From assembly GCF_000372725.1 (NCBI RefSeq), contig NW_005201392.1:619259-683258 (forward strand): 64,000 nucleotides of DNA. Reading direction: 5' to 3'. The notes beneath the pieces are model-generated. The model had not been told where the DNA came from. It did not search any database and saw nothing but the letters and a program-made list of their open reading frames with translations. Origin of the DNA: Emiliania huxleyi CCMP1516. Lineage: Eukaryota > Haptophyta > Isochrysidales > Noelaerhabdaceae. Of this stretch, positions 9,314-20,209 are shown one piece after another; position 1 is the stretch's first letter, and each line of letters starts with the position of its first letter. Both the position numbers and the translations under genes were made by a program.

Positions 9314-12300
9314 ATGGCAACAGTTGGGCCGAACGAGCGGCATTTCCCATCGCTTCCCACCTTCCTACATTCTTCCTACTACTCGCTCGGCAAACTCTCC
9401 AGCGCGCCCGCCGCTTCGCACGACGTCTCCGGCGAGGCTGCGCTCGCCGCCGCCGTCCACGAGAGGTCCTTCAAAGGCGAGCTCATCGTCTTCTCGTTCA
9501 ACTTTTGCGCCATCCCGGAGGTGAGACACAAGCCATTTAGCAGGTCAAAAGACCCACAGGCACGTACTCGCTCCGGATTGCGGACACACGCGAGCACTGC
9601 ACCGGTCTCGCCACACATGCATCGGAGGCCGATCTCACACGCGAGCCTGCTCCTCCACTGCCCCGCCGACCCTCGGCAGGCGATCAACGCAGCGCTGATG
9701 CTGCGGCAGGCTGGTCTCGGCCGCCCGCCTGACACGTCCATGACACGTCGGAGACGCCGCACGACATGCTCCGCAGGCCGGTTTTGCCCACTTCATGCCG
9801 CTCAGCGACGGCCGCGCGACCTGCGAGGCGATGCGGCAGCAGCTCGCACGCGCCGATGCCGAGGCGCACGCCTCGACGCCGTGCTACTTCGCGTCGGCGC
9901 CCAACTCGCTCGGCGGCTGAGGCTGCGGCGCGGCTGGTCTCGTTGTGTAGCTGGCTCCGGACGTGGTGCCCGTCACGTATGCTAGGCGGCTGGGCCTCGT
10001 GGGGCGGCGGCGCGGGCGGCGTCCGTGCGGAGCGGTCGCAAGGACACGTCCACACGACACGTCCGTGGCGTCTCCTGCAGGCGCGGGCTGCGTCAGTGCT
10101 GAGCAGGTGAGCCCAGCGCGCCCGTGCGCCGTCGAGCAGCTGTGGTACGTCCGGTACGCTGTCGCGGCGCGCTTGCTGCGCCAGGCACCACGCGACCAGC
10201 GACCAGCGCCCCACTGCTCTTCGGCGCTGTTCATGCCGCGTACCCAGCGATGCACTCACTCCAGCTGTCTAGACCAGCGCAGCCATCAGCATGCTGTGGC
10301 TCTGACAGGCCGAGGCGAGAGGCGCGTCTAGAGAGCGAGTCTTGTCCCCTCCTCCCTTGTCCCCTCCTCTAGAGAGCGAGTCTTGTCCCCTCCTCCCTTC
10401 CCTGCCGCCACCCGCCAGGGCTCCTCTCCCTCGAGACACCGACGCTGATGTCCTTGTTCGCATTGTTCTACCGCCAGGTGGGCGGGCTCCTCTTCCTCGA
10501 TACCGACTTTGCCCTGCTGCGCGACCCCTACACGCAGCTCAAGGCACCGCCGCTCAGCCGCGCGTCCCTCGTCCTGATGCCCGACCTGCGCGGGTCCGCC
10601 ACACCGGTCAACGCCGGGCTCTGGTACGCGCAAGGCGAGGCGAGTAGTGCGCACAAGGGAGACTCGGCGGCACAGGAGGCGGCACGGACGGGGCGCAGAC
10701 GCCAGACGGGGTGGCACGTAGTTCCGCCAGACCACTCGTCCACCCATGGTGAGGGAGCTGCCACCGTGTCGGCGCAGTGCCGGCAGCACTGAGGACGCAG
10801 ACTGCCGACTCCGCGCGGGGACTCCTGTATCTCGACTGCACCTCGGCTGTATCTCGGCTGCACCTCGACTGCACCTCGGCTGCACCTCGGCTGCACCTCG
10901 GCTGCACCTCGGCTGTACCTCGGCTGTACCTCGGCTGTATCTCGCCTCCTCAGGCGCGGGTGCGCCCTCCTCCGCTGCCCGTTGGGTGGTTGAGCAAGTC
11001 GCTCGCCGGACCGAGGTCAAATCTCCCCACATCTCCCCACATCGCCCTGCCGAGGTCCCGCTGCTACCTCTGCCTCCCTCCTCCCTCCCCGTCGCCTCTC
11101 TCCACTACCAATTCCCTTGCCGGTGGGCCCCCCCCCCCCCCCACACCCACCCACCCACCCACCCGCGCGCGCCTACCGTCCCCCCCAGGCGGTGATTCGG
11201 CTGCCGACACCGCGCAAGCAGCTGCCGCCGTACGACCAGGCGGAGATATGGGGAGATATGGAGAAGGGGGGGGATAGGGAGGAGATTGCGAGCAGCTGCA
11301 ACAGCCGTACAACCAGCCAGGCGAAGCTAGTCGGGTAGAAGCAGCCTCCCTTGGAACGATCGGCCCCCCCTATCCACGCCCGAAGCGACTAGCGACAGGG
11401 GTGTGTGTGTGGCCCAACTCCACCGGGCGATGCTCATCGATGCCCTCGCCTCGGCGGTCACCTCTCCCCACCTCTCCCCACCTCCTCTCCCCACCTCTCC
11501 CCACCTCTCCCCACCCCTCCCCACCTCTCCCCACCTCTCCCCCACCTCTCCCCACCTCCCCCCACCTCTCCCCACCTCTCCCCACCTCTCCCCACCTCTC
11601 CTCTCCCCACCTCTCCCCACCTCTCCCCACCTCTCCCCCACCTCTCCCCCACCTCTCCCCCACCTCCCCCCACCTCTCCCCACCTCTCCCCACCTCTCCC
11701 GACCAGGCCATGCTGAATGACGCCCTCGCCTCGGCATCCCGCGGCGTCTCGACGGCCTCGTACATGTGTGCCCCCACCCCAACCATCACCCTCACCCTAA
11801 CATGTCGAACATTGTCGAACATGGTCGCCCTCGCGTCGCCGCCTCCTCCCTTCCCACCCGTCCTCCTTGACTGCTCGGCTCAACACCTCACCTCCACCCC
11901 GCCAGCTCCCCCCCGCAAGCCCCACACCACCAACTCCACACAAAAACACAACCCAAGACGCACAAGCAAGCACAGACAGTCGAGAAGGGAGAGACAGCAA
12001 CTTCACCCGCCCTCCACCCCACCGCGCGTGTCGCCGCCACTCAACCGGCTGCCCTCTCCTCTCCTCCCCTCTCCTCCCCTCAGGTGCATTCACCCTCGTG
12101 TCGCCGCCTCCTCCCTCTGCGCGAGCGGAGGAGGGAGGCCCCGGCCACAGCTGCCCTGGCTGCGAGAGGATGGCGTGCGCTGGCGCGACGTCGCCGAGAT
12201 CCAGCCGAGATCCAGCCGAGAGACAGCCGAGAGCCAGCCGAGAGCCAGCCGAGATCCAGCAACTCTCTGGTGCCGGTCGCACACAGGCTATCTCTCTCGG

Positions 12301-15300
12301 CCGTACCTCGGCTGCATCTCGGCTGCACCTCGGCTGTACCTCGGCTGCATCTCGGCTGCATCTCGGCCGTACCTCGGCTGCATCTCGGCTGCATCTCGGC
12401 TGTATCTCGGCTGTATCTCGGCTGTATCTCGGCTGTATCTCGACTGTATCTCGACTGTATCTCGGCTGTATCTCGACTGTATCTCGACTGTATCTCGACT
12501 GTATCTCGACTGTATCTCGACTGTATCTCGACTGTATCTCGGCTGTATCTCGGCTGTATCTCGACTGTATCTCGACTGTATCTCGACTGTATCTCGGCTG
12601 TATCTCGGCTGTATCTCGTTAGGCTGCGCCTCTCTGTGCCGACGGCGCGGAATACAAGCGTCGAGGAGGGAGGCGGGGCGGCGGCGCAGGCCCATCCCTG
12701 CCCCCCGCCTCCCTCCCTCCCTCCCTCCCCACTTACCTCCCTCCCTCCCTCCCCACTTCCCTCCCTCCCTCCCTCCCTCCCCCCCCCTCCCTCCCCGCCA
12801 CTTCCCTCCCCACCGCCCCAGTCCCGGTACAAAACAGAGAAACACAACTCGCCGATAGGCTCCGCTGGGCGAGCGTGCGGCGCTGGCGCCGCCGTCGCTC
12901 TTCCCGACGGGGTGGGAGGCGCAGCGCTCGGGCGCGCTCTCGCCCTTGCGCAGCGACGCGCCGGCGCTCGTGCATCTGCTCGGCGCCCGGCGCTCCGGGT
13001 CTTCGGCAGCAGTCCTCGACCTCGTGCTCCTGACTTCTTGATCACTCGGCAGGTGTCCGGTGCCATACCCCCACAGTACCCGAACCCATCCCCTACCCCC
13101 ACAGTACCGAACCCGGCAGGCGTCCGGTGCCGCTGGTGCGGCAGCAGCCTCGACCTCGACGCGTCTGCAAAGTCTGAGCGGGCGGCTGGGTGGCGGGTCA
13201 TGTGAGTAGCCGCGCCGGTCGTCACCGACGCAATATTTCCTCAGGTGCCCCACTAGCATACACATCCCACTCGCTCATGTCGGAACCGTCGGAGAAGAGC
13301 GACTAGCACACCTCAAGAGTCCCAGACACGGCGAGGAGTCCCACACTCCCTGTGTGATGCACGCCCTGCGAGCGGGGCGGGGTGGTGCGCGACTGCGCGG
13401 CCCTGATCACTGAGTCGCGACTCGACTCGTGAGGGGCGAGTACTGGTTGAACACTCAGCTGTTACCTCAGGTTTGAGTGGGCGGCGCTCTCGGGCTACTT
13501 CGCCGCGGCGGCGCTCCGCCCCTCGTCCGTCTCCCGCGGGTCGCCGGAGCTGTACGGCCGACACGATGCTAGATGCGGCTCGCATGTCCTGTGGCATTCA
13601 AACCGGGGCTCGAGGCGTCTCTCTTCTAGCTCCGGCTGTGCCCAGCTGTGCTCACCGCAGCCCGCGCATTCACGCAAACACACAGCCCCGGGCCCAGATC
13701 GCACGCCTCGGACAGTCGAGGACGGGCAGGCAGACAGAGAGCGACTAGTCGGACAGGCAGACAGAGAGCGACTAGTCAGACAGGCAGGCAGAGAGCGACT
13801 AGTCAGACAGGCAGACAGAGAGCGACTAGTCAGACAGGCAACGCCGAGTCCCACGGTAGGCTAGCGCGATGCCCGCCTCTAAGCGCGACCCACGCGATGC
13901 TCCGAACACACCGCACGGGGCCGTGCTCTCACGCCCCGACGTTGGCGCATCCACCGCGCGCAGGCCGACGCTGCCCCGCGCGCCACCACGCGCTCCGGTG
14001 GGAGGCGGGGCCTCTGCTTCGTGCGTCGCCGCGGGACGTCCAGGCGGCGGAGCGGTCGGACGACGGGGGCGCGCCGCCCGCAAGGGACGTACGTCCCGCT
14101 CGCTGACCGACCATAGACGGAGGCGTCTGCACCTTGCACAGGCGCCGCCGCCCGCGTGCTCATCCGTGCCCTCGTCAGCCTGGCTGTTGCCACCGGCCGG
14201 CAGGCCGTGCTGCCTTCCTTCCGCTGCTCCGCGCCGTGGATCGAGAGCGCTAGGTGGCCAGCCGCCGTCCGCACGCCGACGGGCCGCTGCGCGCCGTGCA
14301 ATGTCGAGGCCCTTTTCTTGACCCTCCTCCTCCTCCCCCCCCGCCCCCGGCGCCGTGAACGGCGTCTCTTCACGGCCGTCTCGCCGTGAACAGGTCACTT
14401 GCAGACCGCACGCCCTCCCCGAGTCGCTGGCGGGGGGGGCGGCGGGCGGCACGGGCGGCGACGGCGGGGCGGTGGTGGACGTGCGAGCGCTCGCGGATGG
14501 TCTCGAGACAGCCGATGCGGAACTCACACCACGCCATTCACTGTGCCGAGTCTCCGATCCACAGTCGAGCCGTGTTGAGCCGTGTCGCTCGCGCGGCGCT
14601 CCGAATACACCGAGACGAGACTTGACCTCAGGCCCTGGGAGCCGAAGCGATCTCACCCTAGGTGGGCGGCTGCTCGACACACTCTCGGCGCTGACCGGGC
14701 CGGCGGCGGTGGTGGCCGCCAACTTAACGACGGCGCAGATCGCCGCCACGGCGGACGGTCTCGACGCGCCCCTCCTCGTTGGGCACCCGCGGCTGGCGCG
14801 CGCGGTCGCCTCGAACCTACGAGGAGTCTCTGGCGCACCCGGGAGGGCGGGGCAGGCTTGCAGAGATGCCGCCGAGAGACCGCTCCAAGAGGCAGCACAG
14901 TTGTCTGAACGGATATAGACCCCCCCCCCCCCCGCCCCCTCCCGACCCCCCTCTTCTCCACCCTCGGAACCCTCCGCCCCCGGAGCCAGGCCTACTTTCG
15001 CGCGGCGGATGAGGTCGACGCCGCCGAACGCGTGGCTCGCTGGCGCAAGGAGGTCGCACAGCGCGGCAGCGGCGGCCGCTCTCCCCTCTCCCTCCGCCTG
15101 GGCGCCGTGTGCAGCGACCTGCTCTGCTCTGACGAGGCGTGCCACGCAGCGGCGCTCCGAAAGTGCAACGAGGCGTCGCAGCACGCGGGGAAGGCGCAAT
15201 GGACAGGCGAGGTCGTGGACCGGCAGCGAGCTGCGCGCTGCAGAGAGTGGCTGAACGCGCTGCCAAAGGCGCAGCGCCCCGTCTGCGACGGCGTGCTTGG

Positions 15301-15331
15301 CGAGTGTATCGTGCCTGACCCACCACCATAA
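9314..15331 (+). CDS. GT77-like glycosyltransferase (nucleotide-diphospho-sugar transferase), many exons
   Basis: Exons whose phases agree: 9314-9520, 9680-9709, 9777-9915, 10081-10106, 10140-10184, 10478-10634, 10954-11015, 11189-11239, from 11707, 12859-12998, 13471-13556, 14142-14308, 14394-14499, 14662-14825 and 14990-15331. One exon near 12084 has an uncertain frame. Sequence in order: GELIVFSFNFCAIPE, LWYVRYAVAARLLRQ, then the DxD-type site LLFLDTDFALLRDPY, then NAGLWYAQ, YDQAMLNDALASASRG and PPSLFPTGWE. The C-terminal half has LIRALVSLAVATGRQAVLPS, like the second domain of plant XEG113/RRA arabinosyltransferases. The enzyme should add sugars to a glycan or hydroxyproline-rich protein in the Golgi. 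The true 5' end may lie upstream (an in-frame ATG exists at 9140). Seven donors are GC, and three exons are only 26, 30 and 45 bp. The introns hold minisatellites. Domain identity is good; single-gene status rests on phase continuity. Confidence 0.68.
10828..10945 (+). repeat. 11-bp minisatellite (CTCGGCTGYAC) in an intron
   Basis: Head-to-tail CTCGGCTGCAC, CTCGGCTGTAC and CTCGGCTGTAT units fill the 3' half of intron 6 of the glycosyltransferase gene, ending just before the acceptor at 10953. Confidence 0.88.
11403..11470 (+). pseudogene. Relic copy of glycosyltransferase exon 9 inside intron
   Basis: Reads RAMLIDALASAV, matching QAMLNDALASAS at the start of the exon at 11707. A CCTCTCCCCAC minisatellite separates the two copies. 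It looks like a decayed duplicate of the exon's 5' end, or a mutually exclusive exon. Confidence 0.5.
11458..11700 (+). repeat. 11-bp minisatellite (CCTCTCCCCAC)
   Basis: About twenty head-to-tail copies of CCTCTCCCCAC with length variants. It is a strong polypyrimidine tract directly upstream of the acceptor at 11706. Confidence 0.9.
12190..12620 (+). repeat. 11-bp minisatellite (CTGTATCTCGG) in an intron
   Basis: About thirty CTGTATCTCGG/CTGCATCTCGG units at 12290-12620. They are preceded by inverted units (CAGCCGAGATC, CAGCCGAGAGC) at 12195-12255, so the two arrays could pair as a large hairpin. Confidence 0.88.
12700..12805 (+). repeat. CCCT-rich simple repeat
   Basis: Long CCCTCCCTCCCT runs in the same intron, upstream of the exon at 12859. 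Confidence 0.85.
14309..14393 (+). mobile_element. Introner-like intron, copy A
   Basis: An 85-nt GC-AG intron. Its last 41 nt (about 14353-14393), with GTGAACGGCGTCTCTTCAC and ending CCGTGAACAG, closely match the 3' parts of two introns at 55636-55688 and 57090-57142 in other genes. The shared part contains an inverted pair, GTGAA and TTCAC. Confidence 0.6.
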
Positions 15332-16260
15332 TGTGTGTCGTCTCCACGCTGTTGCTAACGTTTCCCCTTGCCGTCCGCGTCGGGGGAGGGCGGCGCGGAG
15401 CCCCTTCCCGTACTCGAGTAGCACCCAGGGCAGAGCTGGGGCGCTATCCACCTCCAGGGCTGTCTGGGCTCTCCGAGTCTGGGCTCTGGCTGCTCGCCAG
15501 CCAACCGTACGCCCAACTCTGCGCCCGGCGAGTGGGTTTGGCAAATCAGTGGCAAAAGCTGGGCAGGCGACAGCGAGAGCCGAGACGTACAAAAAGTGTG
15601 CAAACCTGTGGTATCGCGGGTGGATCGGCGGCAACGAGAGACGCGTGCGCCAGCGACAGCAAAGCGTCCAGCAGACGGAGGACCACCGAAAGCGGGAGTT
15701 TGATCGGTACAGGAACACCCTGCCAGATCCCTTCAGGTCATGCAAAATAAATCCGAGAGCCCAGTGAGACTGAGAGGATACCGGGCGTTTGCTTGGCAGG
15801 AGGGACGCAGCACACCGATGACTTTTCGTGCGGAGAGGCGCTGGCGGAGCGAGCTTCTCAATCAAGCTGTGAACACTGTCGTTGCTGTCTCTCTCCCTTC
15901 TCGACTGTCTGTGCTTGTGCGTCTTGGGTCCGGAATTGTCTTTGACTTTTTTAATTTTTTTGGCCTGCCACTGTGGGCCTGCGCTGAAGCGTTCTCCCCG
16001 GGTAGTCTCTGTGATCGGCCTCCATTCATCGTGTACTCGGTGATCGTTGTGGGTCCACGAGGAGAACGCGGTCAGCGCCGCGCCGGATCTCTCTGAGAGC
16101 CGGCGCGGATCGCGGATGCGACTCAAGGCTCTGCCGGGCGGGTCTGCGGCCGGGCGCCTGCCGGACTGCGGGTCCAAAATGCCCTGGCGCTCGCGCGCGC
16201 CACCGCCCCCGGCGCGGGGTGGGAAGTCAGAGGGCCCAACAGGAGAATCGTGCTTTGAGT

Positions 16261-16325
16261 GGGGTTGTTTGGTGTTGGGTTGGGTTTTGGTTGGGTTGGG
16301 TTGTTCCGCGTGAGGTTGGGTCGTC
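16261..16325 (+). repeat. TTGGG-rich G-tract sequence
   Basis: Irregular runs of GGGTTGGGTTTTGG and TTGGGTTGGG. It is a candidate G-quadruplex former, but not a canonical telomere repeat. Confidence 0.6.
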
Positions 16326-16721
16326 GGCGCGAAGGGTGAGGTCTCGACCGCCGCCGCTCACGCCAGCGGACGGCCACCATCGGTGTTTTTGGCTTCGCCA
16401 CCGTCCAAAGCGTGCGCAATGCGCTCGCCGGCATCGAGCGAGCACGCCTGTCCGACGAGCGGCTTGCTGTGCGGACGCCTTCTTGTGGCTCTCGTCGAGA
16501 GCGTTTTGCGTCCCGGCGGGTGGGAGAATGTGTGTCGTCTGATGTGTCACTGTGTGCGTCACATCAGTCTTGATAGCAAGCACGGTCGATCCGTCAAAGC
16601 GATACACTCTTCCTATCGCAATCCTACATCTTCTACCAGGTACTGTTGTGGGCTAAAGTCTGCCCAGGTTGTGAGGGACACGATCCCGGCGTGAACACAA
16701 CTTACTGACGGATCCGCTCCT

Positions 16722-16761
16722 GACAGTGGCACGCGCCGCGCTCGCGGCGCGTGCCACTGTC
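16722..16761. repeat. Perfect 19-bp hairpin
   Basis: GACAGTGGCACGCGCCGCG at 16722-16740 and its exact complement at 16743-16761 are separated by two bases. Nothing around it explains it; it could be a recombination scar, a structured RNA or a protein-binding palindrome. Confidence 0.9.
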
Positions 16762-17267
16762 TTTGTTTGAAGTAAAAAGTCGAATCAGAGCGGTGTCGGC
16801 GCTGTCGCCTGTCCCGCGATTTTGTCCCCCGGACCGCCCGTCCGGACCGCTCCGGGACGCACGCCGGCGAAGCACCATCAAGTTGCTGTACGGCCCCGGC
16901 ATCGCCTTCCTTCCCAGGCTTAGCTAGACTGAGAGATATTGTGCACATGGTTGGTCTCTACAATATATACACTGACACTGAACCTCCCAGAGCTCGTCCC
17001 GGTCCGTTACGGCCATCCTCGGCCTCCGGAGGGCCCCCGGCCGCGGCGCGGTGCGGCGGAGTCACAAACAAATCCGACGGCAGAGCACCGGGACGCGGTC
17101 GGGCGATCTGAGGCCCAACTAGGCGTATGCATTGCCCATCCAGGGCTATCACCTGGACCTATCAACAGGCGCCGCGCGCCGTGCTCAGGAGCTGCTGCTC
17201 CAACCTGTTCACACTTCTTCGTACGGCGCAGTAGGACTAATCCTGACTGGGCCTGCGCTGAAGATCT

Positions 17268-19220
17268 ATGAGCGAGGAAGCCGGCGAGGCGGCTGTCCAG
17301 GGCCAAGTTGGCGACGCGCTGGGGTGCGCGAGTCCCTCCGCGGGTGCTGCCACCGCCTCCGCGCCCGTCGACGCCGGAGTCCCCACGCTTCCGATGAAGC
17401 GCAAGTCGCCGCCACCCGAGGATTCAGAGCAAGAGCCGGAAGCGGCCGTGGGTGGGAGACTGCTAATGCACGTTCAAATGGGAGGCCCGCCCCCCACAGC
17501 AGCGCCGGCTATCGAGGCCGCACCCGTGGTGCAGGCGGCAGCGGTCGCCGAGGCGGTCGCTGCGGCGGTTTCCGCCGGCCCGCCCGTTCAGCGGCCGAGG
17601 GGCCGCGCGCCGAACGACGAGAGCGGGCGGCCAAAGGTGTGGAACCCAAATTTGGCCTGCTGGGTGACGGAGGAGCGGCAGCGGCAGCGCATCGATGCGC
17701 TGCCGTATGGCCACATCCCTGTCGATGATGCGCTCGATGCGCTGGAAGTGGAGGTCGCGCGGAAGCGGCAGGCGGACCCGGGGTGGCGGCTCAGCAGCAG
17801 GTACGAGATGGCGGCGCCATGGGGCGATCGTAGGTGGATGGCGGGGCATTGGGTGATGAACCGCTCGGCCGATCGCGAGAATTGGAAAGCGATACGCGCC
17901 AAGCGCGCCAAGATGACCGAGCGGCAGCGGCAGCGACTCGACGCGCTTCCCTACGTCGGCGCGGCGGCGAAGCAAGTCCCGCTCGGAGGAGCTGCTGGAG
18001 TGTACCAGCCGCCCGGCCCCCAGCCGCAGACGACAGAGGCGGAGGGGCTGCGGCTGCACCTCTCCAGCCGCAACGCCACCGGCTACAAGGGCGTGCAGGC
18101 GGACGGGGACCGCTTCCTAGCGCGGCACTGGGTGGACGGCAAGGAGGCCGTCTCCCTCGGCACTTTCGCCACGCCGGTGGAGGCGGCGGTGGCGTACGCG
18201 CGGGCGGCCGGGCAGGCTCCAGCGGTGGCCGCGGAGGCGGAGGGGCTGCGGCTGCACCTCTCGAGCAGCAGCGTCACCGGCTACAGGAACGTGTTTAAGA
18301 ACCGCCATTCTAAATTCGTCGCGAGGCACAAGGTGGACGGGAGGAAGGTCTGCCTGGGAGGAAGGTCTTTCGACACGGCGGTGGAGGCGGCGGTGGCCTT
18401 CGCGCGGGCGGTCGGGCAGGTGGAGGCGGCAGGCGCGGGAGGGCCAGTGCGGGCCGCAGCGGCGGCGGCGGAGGGCGCAGAGGCGGCGGAGGGCGCAGAG
18501 GCGGCGCAGGCGGCGGCGGAGGAGCTGGAGAGGCTCGAGCTGCGGCAGGTGGTCGACCGGCTGCTCGCCAACGTCGAGCGGAGGGTGGCCACCGAGGCGT
18601 GGCAGGCGAAGTGGCAGGCGGAGCGGCAGGCGGAGCGCGAGGAGCGCCGCGCGCAGAAGTCCGCCCTCATGAAGACGGGCTCCGACAACGAGGCGGCAGC
18701 GGCACTCCTGCGGGTGGGCATTGTGGCGGAGGCGGAGGGGCTGCGCCTGCACCTCTCCAGCCGCAGCAGCACCGGCTACGCAGGCGTGCGCGAAGCCCGT
18801 ACTCGGGACCAGAAGAGGTGTCCCGCACTTTATGTGCGCCGGTACTCGAAGCGGGCGACCTTGCCTTGCCGCTTCGAGGCGCAGCGCAAGGTGGGCGGGC
18901 GGGCGGTCTGCCTCGGCACCTTCGATTCGGCGGTGGAGGCGGCGGTGGCGTACGCGCGGGCGGTCGCCGCCGACGCCCCCGTGCAGACGGACTCCGACAA
19001 CGAGGCGGCAGCGGCGCTCCTGCGGGTGGGCGTCGTGGCGGAGGCGGAGGGGCTGCGCCTGCACCTCTCGAGCAACAGTACCGGCTACAGGGGCGTGTAC
19101 AAGGTCAACGGCCGCTTCCAGGCGGTGCAGATGGGCGGGAAGAAGGTCTCCCTCGGCTGTTTCGGCACGGCGGTGGAGGCGGCAGTGGCGTACGCGCGGG
19201 CGGTTGGGGAGCGCGAATAA
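17268..19220 (+). CDS. Four-copy AP2/ERF-domain protein
   Basis: An uninterrupted 650-residue protein, probably a nuclear DNA-binding factor. A basic MKRKSPPP stretch near residue 43 could be a nuclear signal. Two copies of a QRQRxDALPY motif lie near residues 138 and 230. Four AP2 domains start near residues 258, 323, 500 and 600. Each opens with EAEGLRLHLSS and TGY, and ends VSLGTF or VCLG..F followed by a helix EAAVAYARA. The third carries an insertion of about 25 residues (REARTRDQKRCPALYV region), which may be a retained short intron or a loop. A charged helical linker (about 400-490) separates domain pairs. Haptophytes and relatives have many such genes. The upstream exon structure is not known; the ATG at 17268 is the first of the open frame. 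Confidence 0.82.
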   Translation: MSEEAGEAAVQGQVGDALGCASPSAGAATASAPVDAGVPTLPMKRKSPPPEDSEQEPEAAVGGRLLMHVQMGGPPPTAAPAIEAAPVVQAAAVAEAVAAAVSAGPPVQRPRGRAPNDESGRPKVWNPNLACWVTEERQRQRIDALPYGHIPVDDALDALEVEVARKRQADPGWRLSSRYEMAAPWGDRRWMAGHWVMNRSADRENWKAIRAKRAKMTERQRQRLDALPYVGAAAKQVPLGGAAGVYQPPGPQPQTTEAEGLRLHLSSRNATGYKGVQADGDRFLARHWVDGKEAVSLGTFATPVEAAVAYARAAGQAPAVAAEAEGLRLHLSSSSVTGYRNVFKNRHSKFVARHKVDGRKVCLGGRSFDTAVEAAVAFARAVGQVEAAGAGGPVRAAAAAAEGAEAAEGAEAAQAAAEELERLELRQVVDRLLANVERRVATEAWQAKWQAERQAEREERRAQKSALMKTGSDNEAAAALLRVGIVAEAEGLRLHLSSRSSTGYAGVREARTRDQKRCPALYVRRYSKRATLPCRFEAQRKVGGRAVCLGTFDSAVEAAVAYARAVAADAPVQTDSDNEAAAALLRVGVVAEAEGLRLHLSSNSTGYRGVYKVNGRFQAVQMGGKKVSLGCFGTAVEAAVAYARAVGERE

Positions 19221-20155
19221 GAGGCAACTCGCAGCTCAAGATGCTCTCGCACCGGATGGCGTGTGGGGCGCGAGTATGTGGGTCTGTGAGCATGTGGGTC
19301 TGTGTTTGTGTCTATATGACCTATCCTCGCTATAAATAATAAAAGGGACGCTGCCGCGTACGGCTACGGGGGAACGGGGGAAGTGAGAACTGAGATGTGA
19401 GAGTACCACAGGAGGCACGCCGTCTTAGGTTTCTTTCGTGGTGTACCCCTGTGTGAGTGTGCCAGCCGTGCGCGCCAGAGTCACTTTGTTTGGGCGAACA
19501 GCAACAGGTGAGACGTCTCTGTCTCACGGGTGTTTCGTCCCTGTCTCAACGCTGTGCCACAAATGCGTCTCAGTAATGTCTCACGGACTCTCACCGATCT
19601 CTGCGTTGTCGTCTCAGCCTGGTCACAGCAACAGTCTCACTTTGTCTCAAGGTGATGTCACACACACGGGTCACGGCACAGTCACCTTCAGAGACGTGTT
19701 TGAGACACCAGTGAGACAAATGTTCACCCCTGCTGTGTGACACTGTCGTCTCTACTACGTCTCTTCATTTCATCCGTCAGAGCGTCTCACACTCGTCTCA
19801 CACACGTCCTAGCAATGGACGACGGGGCACACGCACTCGCGGAACACAGGGCATTACACACGAGGCGTTGTGTGCGTTCTCAGGGAAAGGCATCACCACA
19901 GACAAAAGGATAAAAGGATCCACAAAAGTATGTGTAGTCAGAGGGGCAGCAGTGGGGACCCCCACTCACGGCCCCGTGAGCGCCCTCCCTGCGATCTTTT
20001 TCGGCGATGCCGCCACCACACAGGGATTTTAAGGAGAGGGGTGTGATGCGCTAGCCGTCGCCCATTCGGGTACGTAGGTAAGAAAAAGAAAAAAAGAGAA
20101 AAGACCGATAGGGGAGGAGGACAGGAGATGCGCCAAGGAAATATCTTTTTCGGCG
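19221..20155. other. Intergenic region with GTCTCA cluster
   Basis: No gene is seen. Between 19510 and 19830 the hexamer GTCTCA or its complement occurs more than a dozen times at irregular spacing. A dispersed-repeat copy lies at 20009-20065, shared with 8143. Confidence 0.6.
20009..20065 (+). repeat. Dispersed repeat with GCCGCCACCACACAGGG core, copy 3
   Basis: Third copy of the repeat at 8143, uninterrupted, followed by the same CTAGCCGTCGCCCA tail. Confidence 0.8.
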
Positions 20156-20209
20156 ATGCCGCTACCTAGGTACTGTACGCGAAGGACGAAGGTGAGCACA
20201 CTGGCGCGC

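Larger units (their letters stand above)
15332..17267. other. Intergenic region, no gene supported
   Basis: After the glycosyltransferase stop I find no exon chain that holds. A 45-bp segment near 15885-15930 (including TTCTCGACTGTCTGTGCTTG) recurs inverted near 11950-11996 in an intron, so a dispersed repeat is present. TTGGG-rich DNA and a perfect hairpin are listed separately. The last few hundred bases contain the AP2 gene's upstream region. Confidence 0.5.

Noticed and set aside
11401-12858. A 485-codon plus-strand frame with SRLYLGCIS repeats
   Set aside because: It reads through two intronic minisatellites; only short parts of it coincide with true exons.
13090-13225. An extra glycosyltransferase exon after CGGCAG near 13111
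   Set aside because: The exon ending at 12998 joins the exon at 13471 directly in phase and gives a continuous RRSGFEWAALSG segment, so no exon is needed between.
13826-16177. A 783-codon open frame on the minus strand
   Set aside because: It overlaps six phase-consistent exons of the plus-strand glycosyltransferase, and its product is biased to Arg/Ala/Pro with no domain. GC-rich coding DNA leaves the opposite strand open.
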